A DNA stretch of 64,000 bases from Arthrobacter_M sp030063245. Lineage in GTDB: Bacteria > Actinomycetota > Actinomycetes > Actinomycetales > Micrococcaceae. The notes under the pieces were generated by a model. That model saw only the letters and a program-made list of their open reading frames with translations. It made no database searches and had not been told where the DNA came from. Each line of letters begins with the position of its first letter. Position 1 is the stretch's first letter. Shown here one piece after another: positions 1-8,728 of this stretch. Location of the stretch: NCBI RefSeq assembly GCF_051131705.1, contig NZ_CP180316.1, positions 3,720,001 to 3,784,000 of the forward strand, in the 5' to 3' direction. The position numbers and the translations under genes are program-made.

Positions 1-2200
1 GGCCTTCCCAGGACATGAATGCCACGAGCAGGTTCTTCCCCAGTGCAAGCTCCCCCTGATCCGTGGCGGGACCGTCGGCGATGATGCCGCCGACTTCCAG
101 CCGCAGGCCCTCGGAGACCAGGACGCGCTGGTTGTACGCGGTGCCCTGGTTGGAGCGGTGGTACTTGGCAATCGGGTACTTCGTTTCGGTGCCGTCGTCG
201 TTGAGCATGACGACCAGGTCCGCCGAAACCTCGGAGACCACCCCCGCCTTCTTGGCAATGACGACGTCGCCTGCGTCGACCGCCGTCGCGCGCTCCATGC
301 CGGTGCCCACGAAAGGAGCCTCGGAACGGACCAGCGGCACGGCCTGGCGCTGCATGTTCGCACCCATCAGGGCGCGGTTGGCGTCGTCATGCTCCAGGAA
401 CGGGATCAGGGCGGTAGCCACCGACACCATCTGGCGCGGCGACACGTCCATGTACTCGACCTCGGCGGCCGGAATAAGCACCGGCTCGCCGCCACCGCCG
501 CGCTGGCGGACCAGGACGGTTTCCTCGGCAAAGTCGCTGTCAGTCGTCAGCGGCGCGTTGGCCTGGGCAATGACAACTTCAACCTCGTCATCGGCGGTGA
601 GGTAATCGACGTCGTCGCTCACGTGGCCGTTGGCAACCTTGCGGTACGGCGTCTCGATGAAACCGAAGGGGTTGATCCGGCCGTAGGACGCCAGCGAACC
701 GATCAGACCGATGTTCGGGCCTTCAGGGGTCTCGATGGGACACATGCGTCCGTAGTGCGACGGGTGAACGTCACGGACCTCCATACCGGCGCGGTCACGG
801 GACAGACCACCCGGGCCGAGCGCGGAAAGACGGCGTTTGTGCGTCAGACCGGCCAGCGGGTTGTTCTGGTCCATGAACTGCGACAGCTGCGACGTTCCGA
901 AGAACTCCTTGATCGCGGCCACCACCGGACGGATGTTGATCAGGGTCTGCGGCGTGATCGCTTCGACGTCCTGGGTCGTCATGCGCTCGCGGACAACGCG
1001 TTCCATCCGGGAAAGACCGGTGCGGACCTGGTTCTCGATCAGCTCGCCGACGGCGCGGATACGGCGGTTGCCGAAGTGGTCGATGTCGTCGGTTTCGACG
1101 CGGAGCTCGTGCGCCTTGCCATCGCGCTTGCCGGCCAGCGTCTTGTCGCCGTTGTGCAGCGCAACCAGGAACTTGATCATCGCGACGATGTCGTCGATGT
1201 CCAGCACCGATGCATCATCGGCGTTGAGCTGCTTGTCGATGCCGAGTTTGCGGTTGATCTTGTAACGGCCGACCTTGGCCAGATCGTAGCGCTTCGGGTT
1301 GAAGTACAGGTTGTGCAGCAGTGCGTCGGCAGCCTCGACTGTGGGCGGCTCGCCCGGACGCAGCTTCCGGTAGATGTCCAGCAAGGCATCTTCGCGGGTC
1401 ACGGTGGTGTCTTTTTCCATCGTGGCGCGGATGGAGTCGTATTGGCCGAATTCCTCGAGGATCTGGCCCTCACTCCAGCCGAGTGCCTTCAGCAGGACGG
1501 TGACCGACTGCTTGCGCTTGCGGTCAAGGCGGACGCCGACCTGATCACGCTTGTCGATTTCGAGTTCAAACCAGGCGCCGCGGGACGGGATGATCTTGGC
1601 GGTGAAGATGTCCTTATCGCTCGTCTTGTCCGCGGTGCGCTCAAAGTACGCACCCGGGGAACGGACCAGCTGGGAGACGACGACGCGCTCGGTGCCGTTG
1701 ATGACGAAGGTACCTTTCTCCGTCATCAACGGGAAGTCGCCCATGAACACCGTCTGCTGCTTGATCTCACCGGTGTTGTTGTTCATGAACTCGGCCTTCA
1801 CGTACAGCGGAGCCGCAAAGGTCGCGTCGCGGTCCTTGCACTCAGCCATCGTGTACTTCGGATCGGAGAACTCCGGTTCCGAGAAGGACAGGGACATGGT
1901 GCCCTGGAAATCCTCGATCGGGGAGATCTCTTCGAAGATGTCGGCCAGCCCCGATGTGGTGGCGACACTCTGGTCCCCGGATTCCACGGCGACGTGCATT
2001 CGTGACTGCCAGCGCTCATTGCCGACGAGCCAGTCAAAGCTCTCGGTCTGCAGCGCGAGCAGATTCGGAACGTCAAGGGGCTCATGAATCTTTGCGAATG
2101 AGATACGACGCGTGGCACCATCGGTGCTGTTGGTATCAATAGCGGTTGAAGCACTCGTTACATTAGCGCTGTTTACATTAGAGGTGCTCGAGGCGACCAA
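1..2200 (-). CDS. rpoB: RNA polymerase beta subunit (N-terminal 733 codons; 3' end outside window)
   Basis: Catalytic-core beta subunit of RNA polymerase. The minus strand reads without a stop from 2200 to the window edge. I chose the TTG at 2198-2200 as start: an AAGGAT Shine-Dalgarno precedes it, and LVASSTSN is, from memory, how Arthrobacter RpoB begins. The conserved ISFAKIHEP and LLALQTESFDWL follow after a variable, asparagine/threonine-rich head. The rifampicin pocket is visible at about 806-900 (QLSQFMDQNNPLAG, then THKRRLSALGPGG). The Asp, His and Ser equivalent to E. coli 516, 526 and 531 are all present, so the visible pocket is wild type. The gene is usually contiguous with rplJL; here an inverted thiolase gene separates them, so it probably uses its own promoter near 2368-2397. 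rpoC would lie beyond the window. Confidence 0.97.
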   Translation of the reverse strand, partial: MVASSTSNVNSANVTSASTAIDTNSTDGATRRISFAKIHEPLDVPNLLALQTESFDWLVGNERWQSRMHVAVESGDQSVATTSGLADIFEEISPIEDFQGTMSLSFSEPEFSDPKYTMAECKDRDATFAAPLYVKAEFMNNNTGEIKQQTVFMGDFPLMTEKGTFVINGTERVVVSQLVRSPGAYFERTADKTSDKDIFTAKIIPSRGAWFELEIDKRDQVGVRLDRKRKQSVTVLLKALGWSEGQILEEFGQYDSIRATMEKDTTVTREDALLDIYRKLRPGEPPTVEAADALLHNLYFNPKRYDLAKVGRYKINRKLGIDKQLNADDASVLDIDDIVAMIKFLVALHNGDKTLAGKRDGKAHELRVETDDIDHFGNRRIRAVGELIENQVRTGLSRMERVVRERMTTQDVEAITPQTLINIRPVVAAIKEFFGTSQLSQFMDQNNPLAGLTHKRRLSALGPGGLSRDRAGMEVRDVHPSHYGRMCPIETPEGPNIGLIGSLASYGRINPFGFIETPYRKVANGHVSDDVDYLTADDEVEVVIAQANAPLTTDSDFAEETVLVRQRGGGGEPVLIPAAEVEYMDVSPRQMVSVATALIPFLEHDDANRALMGANMQRQAVPLVRSEAPFVGTGMERATAVDAGDVVIAKKAGVVSEVSADLVVMLNDDGTETKYPIAKYHRSNQGTAYNQRVLVSEGLRLEVGGIIADGPATDQGELALGKNLLVAFMSWEG

Positions 2201-2564
2201 GAGGGATCCTTCCACAGACCTTCAGGCGTGTTCTGCGTAACCCTTACCGTTCTTCGAACTGATTCGACGCCAAACTGACCCGCTGCGTTCGGCGAACACA
2301 ACTGATTTCATGGCAAAGCCCACCGCTATATGAAGGCTGAAGGTTAAGAGGGGAGACGCAAAGATCTACAATACGGCAAATCGCCGGCCATGTCCAATGG
2401 ACCATCCATCATACGCCTCGTCGAGAAGTTCTGTGCGCGTGGAGTGCCCGTGCCGGAAATATCCCGCCGCGGCAAGCTGTTAGATTCTATGTGAGCGGCG
2501 CCTCAAGTTAACCAGCGCCGGTGACGTGACGAACTCCGACCCGATGAAAGCGAAGTGCTCTTCC
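2201..2564. other. Divergent intergenic region rpoB / thiolase
   Basis: About 360 bp with no convincing gene. It holds the candidate rpoB promoter on the minus strand and must hold the thiolase promoter on the plus strand, which I could not pin down. An in-frame GTG at 2526 and an ATG at 2544 could extend the thiolase leftwards. Confidence 0.6.
2368..2397 (-). promoter_or_regulatory. Candidate rpoB promoter
   Basis: On the minus strand TTGGAC (2397-2392) is separated by 18 bp from TATTGT (2373-2368), a fair sigma-70-like pair. It would give a leader of about 160 nt before rpoB. A separate promoter is expected because a terminator and an inverted gene lie between rplL and rpoB. Read by eye only. 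Confidence 0.4.
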
Positions 2565-3758
2565 ATGACCGCAAATCCTTCTGACGTTGTCATCTTGTCC
2601 GGGGCGCGGACACCCTTCGGGCGACTGAACGGCCAGCTGGGCGGATTCACCGCCGTCGAGCTGGGCGCCAAGGCCATTACCGGCGCGCTGGACCGGGCGG
2701 GCGTCAGTGCCGGTCAGGTGGACGCCGTCATTATGGGCCAGGTAATCCAGGCCGGAGCCGGCCAGAACCCGGCCCGGCAGAGCGCGATTGCAGCCGGTAT
2801 CGGCTGGAATGTCCCCACCGTGACGATCAACAAGGTGTGCCTGTCCGGACTGGCCGCCATCACGGATGCCGCCCGCCTGATCCATTCCGGTGAGGCGAGC
2901 GTGGTGGTCGCCGGCGGCCAGGAGTCCATGAGCAACGGTCCGCACCTGCTCCCCGGTTCCCGCCAGGGCTGGACCTACGGTGACTTCACCGCCATCGATT
3001 CCGTTGCCCGTGACGGGCTGACCGACGCCTTTGACCATGAATCGATGGGCACCTCCACGGAGCGGCATAACGGCCGGCTCGGCATCGACCGGCGCGCCCA
3101 GGACGAGGTTGCGGCCGCGTCCCATCAGCGCGCCTCAGCCGCCGCGGAGTCGGGAATTTTTGACGATGAAATCGTCACCGTGGCGGTTCCGCAGCGCAAG
3201 GGCCCGGATCTGACCGTCGCCAAGGACGAAGGCCTGCGGCCGCAGACAACTGTCCAGACACTGGCTGGCCTGCGGCCGGCCTTCGCCAAGGACGGCACGA
3301 TCACGGCAGGGAACTCCTCCCCACTCTCGGACGGTGCTGCCGCCGTCGTGCTCAGTACCCGCGGCTATGCAGAGGACAACGGACTGTCCTGGCTCGCCGT
3401 TGTCGGCAAGCCCGGGCAGGTGGCCGGACCGGATACCTCGCTGCAGTCACAGCCCTCCAATGCGATCAACAAGGCGCTCAAACTTGCCGGTTGGGCGGTG
3501 GCGGATCTGGACTTCATCGAAATCAACGAGGCGTTCGGGGCCGTCGCCGTGCAGTCCCTCAAGGATCTTGATTACCCGCTGGAAAAGTGCAATATCCACG
3601 GCGGGGCGATCGCCATGGGACACCCCATCGGTGCGTCCGGCGCGCGGCTTGCCCTGCACGCCGCACAGGAGCTCAGCCGGCGCGGCGCCGGCAAGGCTGC
3701 GGTGTCCCTCTGCGGCGGCGGCGGCCAGGGCGAGGCCTTGTTGCTGTACCGCGACTGA
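2565..3758 (+). CDS. Acetyl-CoA C-acetyltransferase (thiolase II family)
   Basis: Thiolase that condenses two acetyl-CoA to acetoacetyl-CoA or cleaves 3-ketoacyl-CoA; cytosolic. About 397 residues, normal for the family. Visible motifs are the nucleophilic cysteine in NKVCLSGLAA (near Cys92), NEAFGAVAVQ, the histidine loop GGAIAMGHPIGASGAR, and the second catalytic cysteine in SLCGGGGQGEA near the C-terminus. The ATG at 2565 starts just before the conserved DVVILSGARTPFG. In-frame upstream starts at 2526 (GTG) and 2544 (ATG) have no better ribosome site. The gene points against its ribosomal neighbours and ends at a shared bidirectional terminator. Biosynthetic (polyhydroxybutyrate or fatty acid) versus degradative role cannot be decided here. 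Confidence 0.93.
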   Translation: MTANPSDVVILSGARTPFGRLNGQLGGFTAVELGAKAITGALDRAGVSAGQVDAVIMGQVIQAGAGQNPARQSAIAAGIGWNVPTVTINKVCLSGLAAITDAARLIHSGEASVVVAGGQESMSNGPHLLPGSRQGWTYGDFTAIDSVARDGLTDAFDHESMGTSTERHNGRLGIDRRAQDEVAAASHQRASAAAESGIFDDEIVTVAVPQRKGPDLTVAKDEGLRPQTTVQTLAGLRPAFAKDGTITAGNSSPLSDGAAAVVLSTRGYAEDNGLSWLAVVGKPGQVAGPDTSLQSQPSNAINKALKLAGWAVADLDFIEINEAFGAVAVQSLKDLDYPLEKCNIHGGAIAMGHPIGASGARLALHAAQELSRRGAGKAAVSLCGGGGQGEALLLYRD

Positions 3759-3892
3759 CCCGACACAGGGGCTAACCCGCACAACGCGAATCTGCGACAC
3801 AAGCCGCGCACTGTTGGGGTCTCGCCGCGCGCAGGAGCAGCTCCTGCGCGGGGCCCACTCCCAGCAGTGCGCAGAATGATCCGCCCCGATGC

Positions 3893-3928
3893 AAAGAAGC
3901 CCCGCACCAACCGGTGCGGGGCTTCTTT
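3893..3928. terminator. Bidirectional terminator, thiolase / rplL
   Basis: Almost perfect inverted repeat with a GC-rich stem (GCCCCGCACC pairing with GGTGCGGGGC), flanked by A-runs on the left and T-runs on the right. It would terminate transcription of the plus-strand thiolase and of the minus-strand rplJL operon. Confidence 0.85.
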
Positions 3929-3945
3929 GTAGCTGAGAGTAACTG

Positions 3946-4320
3946 TTACTTGAGGGTAACGGTTGCTCCGGCTGCTTCCAGGGATTCCTTTGCCTTCTCG
4001 GCAGCTTCCTTGGTCGCGCCTTCGAGAACAGCCTTCGGCGCGGAGTCTACGACGTCCTTGGCTTCCTTCAGTCCGAGGGAGGTCAGGGCGCGCACCTCCT
4101 TGATGACGGCAATCTTCTTGTCGCCGGCGGCTTCGAGGATAACGTCGAAGGAATCCTTCTCGGCTTCTTCCTCAGCGGCACCGGCCGCGGGGCCCGCAAC
4201 GGCAACGGCGGCGGCGGTGACCTCGAAGGTCTCCTCGAAGACCTTGACGAACTCGGAGAGTTCGATAATGGTCAGTTCCTTGAAAGCTGCAATGAGCTCG
4301 TCGTTGGTGAGCTTAGCCAT
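3946..4320 (-). CDS. rplL: 50S ribosomal protein L7/L12
   Basis: Stalk protein of the large ribosomal subunit that recruits elongation and initiation factors. 124 residues. It has the N-terminal dimerisation helix (MAKLTNDELIAAFKEL), an alanine/glycine-rich hinge around residues 40-52, and a C-terminal factor-binding domain with KIAVIKEVRALTSLGLKEAK. The ATG at 4320 is preceded by AAGGAG. It lies 99 bp downstream of rplJ and is followed by the terminator at 3893-3928. Confidence 0.98.
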   Translation of the reverse strand: MAKLTNDELIAAFKELTIIELSEFVKVFEETFEVTAAAVAVAGPAAGAAEEEAEKDSFDVILEAAGDKKIAVIKEVRALTSLGLKEAKDVVDSAPKAVLEGATKEAAEKAKESLEAAGATVTLK

Positions 4321-4419
4321 GTGTGGCGCTCCTTCTTGTTTTTGGCCGTGATGGCCGGAGTCTATAACCTAAAGTCCTCGTGGAATTCAGGATGGAACCG
4401 GGGTTGGACCCCATGAGGA

Positions 4420-5010
4420 CTAGGCCTCGGCGGACGCTTCTGCCGCAGGCGCTTCTGCTGCCGGCTCTTCGCCGGCGGCCGGTGCTTCGGCGTCAGCGGC
4501 CGAAGCCTCAACAACGGGAGCTTCGGTGCCTTCGTCAAGCTTGAGGCGCAGCGCGTCGAGGGTGCGGGCGGCCGCAGCCATCGGGGCGAGCAGAACCGCA
4601 GCAACACGGGCCAGCTGCACTTCACGCGACTCAAGAGCCGCAAGTGCGGCAACTTCAGCAGCATCCAGCGCTCTACCTTCGAAGTAACCGGTCTTGATGA
4701 CCAGCGCCTTGTTGGTCTTTGCAAAATCCGTCAGGCTCTTTGCTGCCGCAACAGCGTCACCCTTAATGAACGCGATAGCGGTCGGGCCGGCCAGGTGGCC
4801 TTCAAAAGCACCAACACCGGCTTCCTTGGCCGCAATGGCGGTCAGGGTGTTCTTGACGACCGAGAATTTGTTCTCGCGGCCGAGAGAAACACGCAGCTCC
4901 TTGAGCTGTGCAACGGTGAGCCCGCGGTATTCGGTTAGGACTGCAGCGTTGGACGCGTTGAAATCGTTGGTGATTTCCTCCACGGCTGCCACCTTGTTCG
5001 GCGTTGCCAT
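4420..5010 (-). CDS. rplJ: 50S ribosomal protein L10
   Basis: Stalk base protein that binds 23S rRNA and carries L7/L12 dimers; it normally also autoregulates by binding its own leader. 196 residues, with MATPNKVAAVEEITNDF and the core YRGLTVAQLKELR and VVKNTLTAIAAKEA. The last 25 residues or so form an alanine/glutamate-rich disordered tail, longer than in E. coli but common in actinobacteria. GGAAGGAGG precedes the ATG. Its leader contains an intrinsic-terminator-like hairpin (5077-5104). Confidence 0.98.
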   Translation of the reverse strand: MATPNKVAAVEEITNDFNASNAAVLTEYRGLTVAQLKELRVSLGRENKFSVVKNTLTAIAAKEAGVGAFEGHLAGPTAIAFIKGDAVAAAKSLTDFAKTNKALVIKTGYFEGRALDAAEVAALAALESREVQLARVAAVLLAPMAAAARTLDALRLKLDEGTEAPVVEASAADAEAPAAGEEPAAEAPAAEASAEA

Positions 5011-5076
5011 AACCCTCCTTCCGGGAAATTAAAGCCGGTCAGTTCGGGTCCCCGTGCCGGATGAGCAGCACATACT

Positions 5077-5104
5077 AAAAACGCCCCGCGCAGATGCCCG
5101 GGGC
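5077..5104 (-). promoter_or_regulatory. Attenuator-like hairpin in the rplJ leader
   Basis: On the minus strand GCCCCG, a 10-nt loop and CGGGGC are followed by G and five T, which is an intrinsic terminator shape. It ends about 67 nt before the rplJ start. Upstream in the same leader is a second stem, CATCCGG...CCGGATG (5120-5136). Family knowledge: L10 leaders in many bacteria bind L10(L12)4 and control rplJL by attenuation. That this leader works in that way is inference. Confidence 0.55.
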
Positions 5105-5319
5105 TTCGCCTCGACAGGGCATCCGGAGTCCGGATGGTGGTGGAGGCTCACTTCGTTCACCTGCGCCGGCCGCCCTAGCATAGGGACTTTCGGATGGAAT
5201 TCCGCCCGTATTCCCGCTCGCGATGACAGATTGTGATCACTAGCGGGGGGGTGAATTTCCGTCGACCGACGGTCTTTGGTGATTTCAGCCTACGGGATGT
5301 ACCCCCGGGTCGCCAAATC
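5105..5319 (-). promoter_or_regulatory. rplJ leader / promoter region
   Basis: Non-coding stretch between the GNAT gene and the attenuator. A -10-like TATGCT lies on the minus strand at 5183-5178, but I see no good -35 partner. With the region down to 5011 this makes about 310 bp without a gene, best read as the promoter and structured leader of rplJL. Confidence 0.4.
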
Positions 5320-6432
5320 CTAGGTCCCGGTGCCGAGCGGCTTTTTCCACTGCCCGGTGACCCCCGCCGGCGCGAAGCCGAGCTTGCGGTTGACCTCAAT
5401 CATGTAGTCCCGTTCCACCACGTTCCAGGTATAGACGGAACGGGCAAGCGGAAACCGCTCGGCCAGTAGCTCAAGATTCCCCACCTTGATCAACATGCCC
5501 AGGTTTTTCCCCCGATGCTCAGGCAGAACGATCGTGTCGTCCTGGAAAACCACGTCGTCCCGGTGTCCTAGCACCGAGATGGACGTGAAGCCAACCAGCT
5601 TGCCGATGGCCAGTTCCTCCACCGCTGTCACCAGCGTGTGCCGGCCACGCGCCTGGGCTAATGCCTCGGTCTCGCGGAGCCGGTCTACGGTCCACAGATC
5701 CTGCCCGTCGCCGTCGTGAGCAGCGTCGTCGCCGTCCGCGGCGGCGTCGGCGGCCATGGCGGCTTCCAGCGCGACGATGCATTCCGCCCACCGGTCCGGG
5801 CACTGGTCCACCCATTGATGCAGTGCGTAATCGCCGCCCTGCAGTCCGCTCAATCCGGCCTTCAGTCGGGCGGCCACGGCCGGGTCCAAGGGCACGTGGC
5901 AGGCACTGAACTGCCCTACCTGCTGCAGGTCATACCCGGCACTCCGGGCAAAAATCACCTCCCGGCTGCTCAGCGGCAGATATCCCAGGCCATCGGCCGC
6001 AGTCAGGCTCTCGTCGTCGCGCTGGCCGAGGGTGGAGGCCGGATGATTCGTCTCCACCATCACCTTGCGCCGGTTTTCGCCCCGGACAAACTGCTCGGCG
6101 GCGGCGAGCAGCTCACGGCCCACGCCGTTGTTCTGGGCCGAGGGCAGAACATCCAAGGTCACGTGCGCCAGATCGGTGTTGTCGGTCAGCGGCAGGGCAA
6201 TCCCGGCACGACCCACAATCACCCCGTCGACCCGCGCCAGCAGGACCACGTACCACTCATATGGGTCCGAAAATGTCTGCAGCATTTCATCCGCCGTATA
6301 GGCGAGGTCGTCATTTCCCCAGGTATGGATCCGGACCTGACGTGATACCGCCACGGACGCCAGCAGATCCTGCGCCTCGGGACCCTCGAGGGAGTCCGGC
6401 GGCCGAAGCTGTTCGATCTGGATCGTCTTCAC
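5320..6432 (-). CDS. GNAT-family acetyltransferase, two GNAT domains
   Basis: Predicted N-acetyltransferase of about 370 residues with two GNAT-like halves. The N-terminal half has an acetyl-CoA loop region around NNGVGRELLAAAEQFV. The C-terminal half has VVFQDDTIVLPEHRGKNLGM and ends NRKLGFAPAG, the usual final strand-helix. An in-frame ATG exists at 6450, but the GTG at 6432 has a better ribosome site (GGAAGGG, 7 nt spacing) and begins VKTIQIEQL. An aspartate/alanine-rich linker joins the halves. The substrate is unknown. It lies upstream of rplJ on the same strand, separated by the rplJ leader. Confidence 0.8.
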   Translation of the reverse strand: MKTIQIEQLRPPDSLEGPEAQDLLASVAVSRQVRIHTWGNDDLAYTADEMLQTFSDPYEWYVVLLARVDGVIVGRAGIALPLTDNTDLAHVTLDVLPSAQNNGVGRELLAAAEQFVRGENRRKVMVETNHPASTLGQRDDESLTAADGLGYLPLSSREVIFARSAGYDLQQVGQFSACHVPLDPAVAARLKAGLSGLQGGDYALHQWVDQCPDRWAECIVALEAAMAADAAADGDDAAHDGDGQDLWTVDRLRETEALAQARGRHTLVTAVEELAIGKLVGFTSISVLGHRDDVVFQDDTIVLPEHRGKNLGMLIKVGNLELLAERFPLARSVYTWNVVERDYMIEVNRKLGFAPAGVTGQWKKPLGTGT

Positions 6433-6611
6433 AAAATCCCTTCCGGACATGGACGGCCCGGCACCATACCCGCAACGTGCGGGGTACCGGGACGGCTGGG
6501 CAGATGCACCGCGTCGGTGCTGACGCTCAACGTCATTGTTGAAGCCACTTTCTCAGGGTTGATCAAATCATAGGCCCGCGGAAGGGGACACGGAGTCTGC
6601 GGGGGCGCCAT

Positions 6612-7172
6612 CTACCGAATCCCGGCCGTCCCGGGATAGTCATCGATGACCAGTTGTAGGACAAAGTCGTGTTCCACGCGGGCGCCCAGGCGGAAGCTCT
6701 TCGTGCCGACTTCATGAAATCCGCACTTGGCGTAAAAGCGGAGCGCGCGCGTGTTTTCGCTATTGACGCCCAGCCATACCGACGCTCCGCCGAACTTGCG
6801 GGCGCGGTTGACGGAGTCATTCATGAGCCGGCGCGCCGTTCCGCCGCCGTGGTGTTCCGGATGGACATAGAACTTGCTCAGTTCGATGGCCGGCAGGGCC
6901 GTAACCGCGGCAGCCACTTTAGAATCCGACGGGGGCTCGGCCACCAGCAGGCTGTAGGCCAGCAGCGCCCCGTGCTCCTCCGCGACAAGGACCGCCGCGC
7001 GCGGATCCACGATGAAGCCGTCGAAATTCTCCGCGGCCAGATTGGTCCCGATAAACGCCGCGATATCAGTTTCACCGGCGTCCGGAGGACACGCCAGCGG
7101 GAAGGTCAGCGCAGCCAGGCTGGCAAGTGCCGGAACGTCAGGGATCTGGGCTGCACGGATCGTCACGGTCAT
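6612..7172 (-). CDS. GNAT-family N-acetyltransferase
   Basis: Single-domain acetyltransferase of 186 residues. The acetyl-CoA signature VHPEHHGGGTARRLMND is clear, preceded by ELSKFYV and followed by VWLGVNSENTRALRFYAKCGF, the final part of the fold. The frame is open further upstream, but the ATG at 7172 has GAAAGGA in front and begins MTVTIRAAQIPD, a standard GNAT start. It resembles the RimI/PhnO-like group; the substrate is not deducible. It is separated from rplA by the terminator at 7247-7277, so it is probably transcribed on its own. Confidence 0.85.
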   Translation of the reverse strand: MTVTIRAAQIPDVPALASLAALTFPLACPPDAGETDIAAFIGTNLAAENFDGFIVDPRAAVLVAEEHGALLAYSLLVAEPPSDSKVAAAVTALPAIELSKFYVHPEHHGGGTARRLMNDSVNRARKFGGASVWLGVNSENTRALRFYAKCGFHEVGTKSFRLGARVEHDFVLQLVIDDYPGTAGIR

Positions 7173-7246
7173 GCCGGTTCCTTTCTGGTGGAGATGTCGT
7201 GGCCGAAACCCTGCGCAGGGCAGAAAAGGACGGCGCAGGGTACAAA

Positions 7247-7277
7247 AAGGCCGGTGCAGCAACTGCTGCACCGGCCT
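7247..7277 (-). terminator. Terminator of the rplK-rplA operon
   Basis: Perfect stem AGGCCGGTGCAGCA with a two-base loop and its complement, followed on the minus strand by a run of T. It lies about 20 bp after the rplA stop codon. Confidence 0.88.
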
Positions 7278-7294
7278 TCAGCGGGCTTTTATCC

Positions 7295-8002
7295 CTATGC
7301 TTCCGTCAGGACTTTGGTGACGCTCGGGTCCACGGCGATGCCCGGGCCGAACGTGGTGGCGACGGTTGCCTTCTGCAGGTAACGGCCCTTGGAAGCGGAC
7401 GGCTTCAGACGAAGCACCTCTTCCAGGGCTGCCGCATAGTTCTCCGCCAACTGGACGGCCCCGAAGGAGACCTTGCCGACGATGAAGTGGAGGTTGGAGT
7501 GCTTGTCCACGCGGAAGTCGATCTTTCCGCCCTTGATGTCCTGCACAGCCTTGGCAACATCGTTGGTGACGGTACCGGTCTTCGGGTTCGGCATCAGGTT
7601 GCGCGGGCCCAGGATCTTACCCAGGCGGCCGACCTTACCCATCAGGTCCGGAGTTGCCACGGCGGAGTCGAAGTCGGTCCAGCCGCCCTGGATTTTTTCG
7701 ATCAGGTCGTCAGAACCAACGAAATCGGCTCCGGCTGCGATCGCTGCCTCGGCACGGTCACCCGTGGCGAAAACAAGTACGCGGGCGGTCTTACCGGTTC
7801 CGTGCGGCAGAATAACGGTACCGCGCACCATCTGGTCCGCCTTGCGGGGGTCGACGCCCAACCGGAAAGCAACCTCTACGGTCGCATCGAACTTGGACGG
7901 GTTGGTTTCCTTGGCGAGCTTAATGGCCTCCATCGGCGCGTAGAAATTCTCCGCGTCGATCTTGGCGGCCGCTGCCTCATATGCTTTGCTGCGCTTTGCC
8001 AT
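7295..8002 (-). CDS. rplA: 50S ribosomal protein L1
   Basis: L1 stalk protein that binds 23S rRNA and helps release E-site tRNA; in many bacteria it represses its own operon. 235 residues, full length. Visible motifs are MAKRSKAYEAAAAKI, GTGKTARVLVFATGD, the signature DLMGKVGRLGKILGPRNLMP and PKTGTVTNDVAKAV. It is the second gene of rplK-rplA, 268 bp downstream of rplK, and ends at a strong terminator. Confidence 0.98.
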   Translation of the reverse strand: MAKRSKAYEAAAAKIDAENFYAPMEAIKLAKETNPSKFDATVEVAFRLGVDPRKADQMVRGTVILPHGTGKTARVLVFATGDRAEAAIAAGADFVGSDDLIEKIQGGWTDFDSAVATPDLMGKVGRLGKILGPRNLMPNPKTGTVTNDVAKAVQDIKGGKIDFRVDKHSNLHFIVGKVSFGAVQLAENYAAALEEVLRLKPSASKGRYLQKATVATTFGPGIAVDPSVTKVLTEA

Positions 8003-8174
8003 GCTGCTGTTTCTCCTTGTGCAGTTGTGGTCTGCGGACCGCGCTGGGCCCTGCCACCGGCGGCGGTTGGCACCTGCGCGCCCTGTCCGCCGTCGTTATC
8101 TGGTTTGTCTTGATATTCGGCGATCTCCACCCAGGCGCTGACGCCCTTGGTCGATCACCGGGGTAATGCTCGGG

Positions 8175-8285
8175 TTCCTCAGGCTTCGACGGTATTCAAT
8201 GTGTCGAAGCCTTGCGGGACTCACTTCCGGCGGGTGCTTCGTTCCTCAACCCCCACCGTCCGTTCATTCCTCAGGCTTCGACGGT
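8175..8285. repeat. 19-bp direct repeat at the rplK 3' end
   Basis: The same 19 bases (TTCCTCAGGCTTCGACGGT) occur at 8175-8193 and 8267-8285. The second copy spans the last codons and stop of rplK. The first lies 74 bp further into the rplK-rplA gap, so the gap contains a short duplicated piece of the gene end. Confidence 0.7.
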
Positions 8286-8702
8286 GATGCCCATGGAGCG
8301 GGCGGTGCCGGCGATGATCTTCATTGCGCCTTCGATGTCCGTCGCGTTCAGATCCACCATCTTCTGCGTCGCAATCTCGGTCACCTGGGCCTTGGTCAGG
8401 TTGGCAACCTTAACGGTATGCGGGGTTCCTGAACCCTTGGCAACACCGGCGGCCTTCTTGATCAGCTCTGCAGCCGGCGGCGTCTTGGTGATGAACGTGA
8501 AGGAACGGTCTTCGTAGACCGTGATTTCCACCGGGATAACGTTTCCGCGCTGGGATTCCGTGGCAGCGTTGTACGCCTTGCAGAATTCCATGATGTTGAC
8601 ACCATGCTGACCAAGGGCGGGTCCGATGGGAGGCGCCGGGTTAGCGGCACCTGCCTGGATCTGCAGCTTGATGAGGCCGGTGACCTTTTTCTTGGGGGCC
8701 AA
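8271..8702 (-). CDS. rplK: 50S ribosomal protein L11
   Basis: Large-subunit protein of the GTPase-associated centre, binding the thiostrepton loop of 23S rRNA. 143 residues. It has MAPKKKVTGLIKLQIQAG, the proline-rich PAPPIGPALGQHGVNIMEF and the C-terminal signature GTARSMGI. Translation must begin at a TTG (8702), because the conserved MAPKKK follows it directly; GAAGGA precedes it. Its stop region shares a 19-bp direct repeat with 8175-8193. Confidence 0.98.
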   Translation of the reverse strand: MAPKKKVTGLIKLQIQAGAANPAPPIGPALGQHGVNIMEFCKAYNAATESQRGNVIPVEITVYEDRSFTFITKTPPAAELIKKAAGVAKGSGTPHTVKVANLTKAQVTEIATQKMVDLNATDIEGAMKIIAGTARSMGITVEA

Positions 8703-8728
8703 TTTCGGGTCCTTCTTTCAATAACTTT

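Noticed and set aside
158..2005. 615-codon open frame on the plus strand opposite rpoB
   Set aside because: It is the high-GC antisense shadow of rpoB: no recognisable domain, no ribosome site, and the opposite strand encodes unmistakable RpoB.
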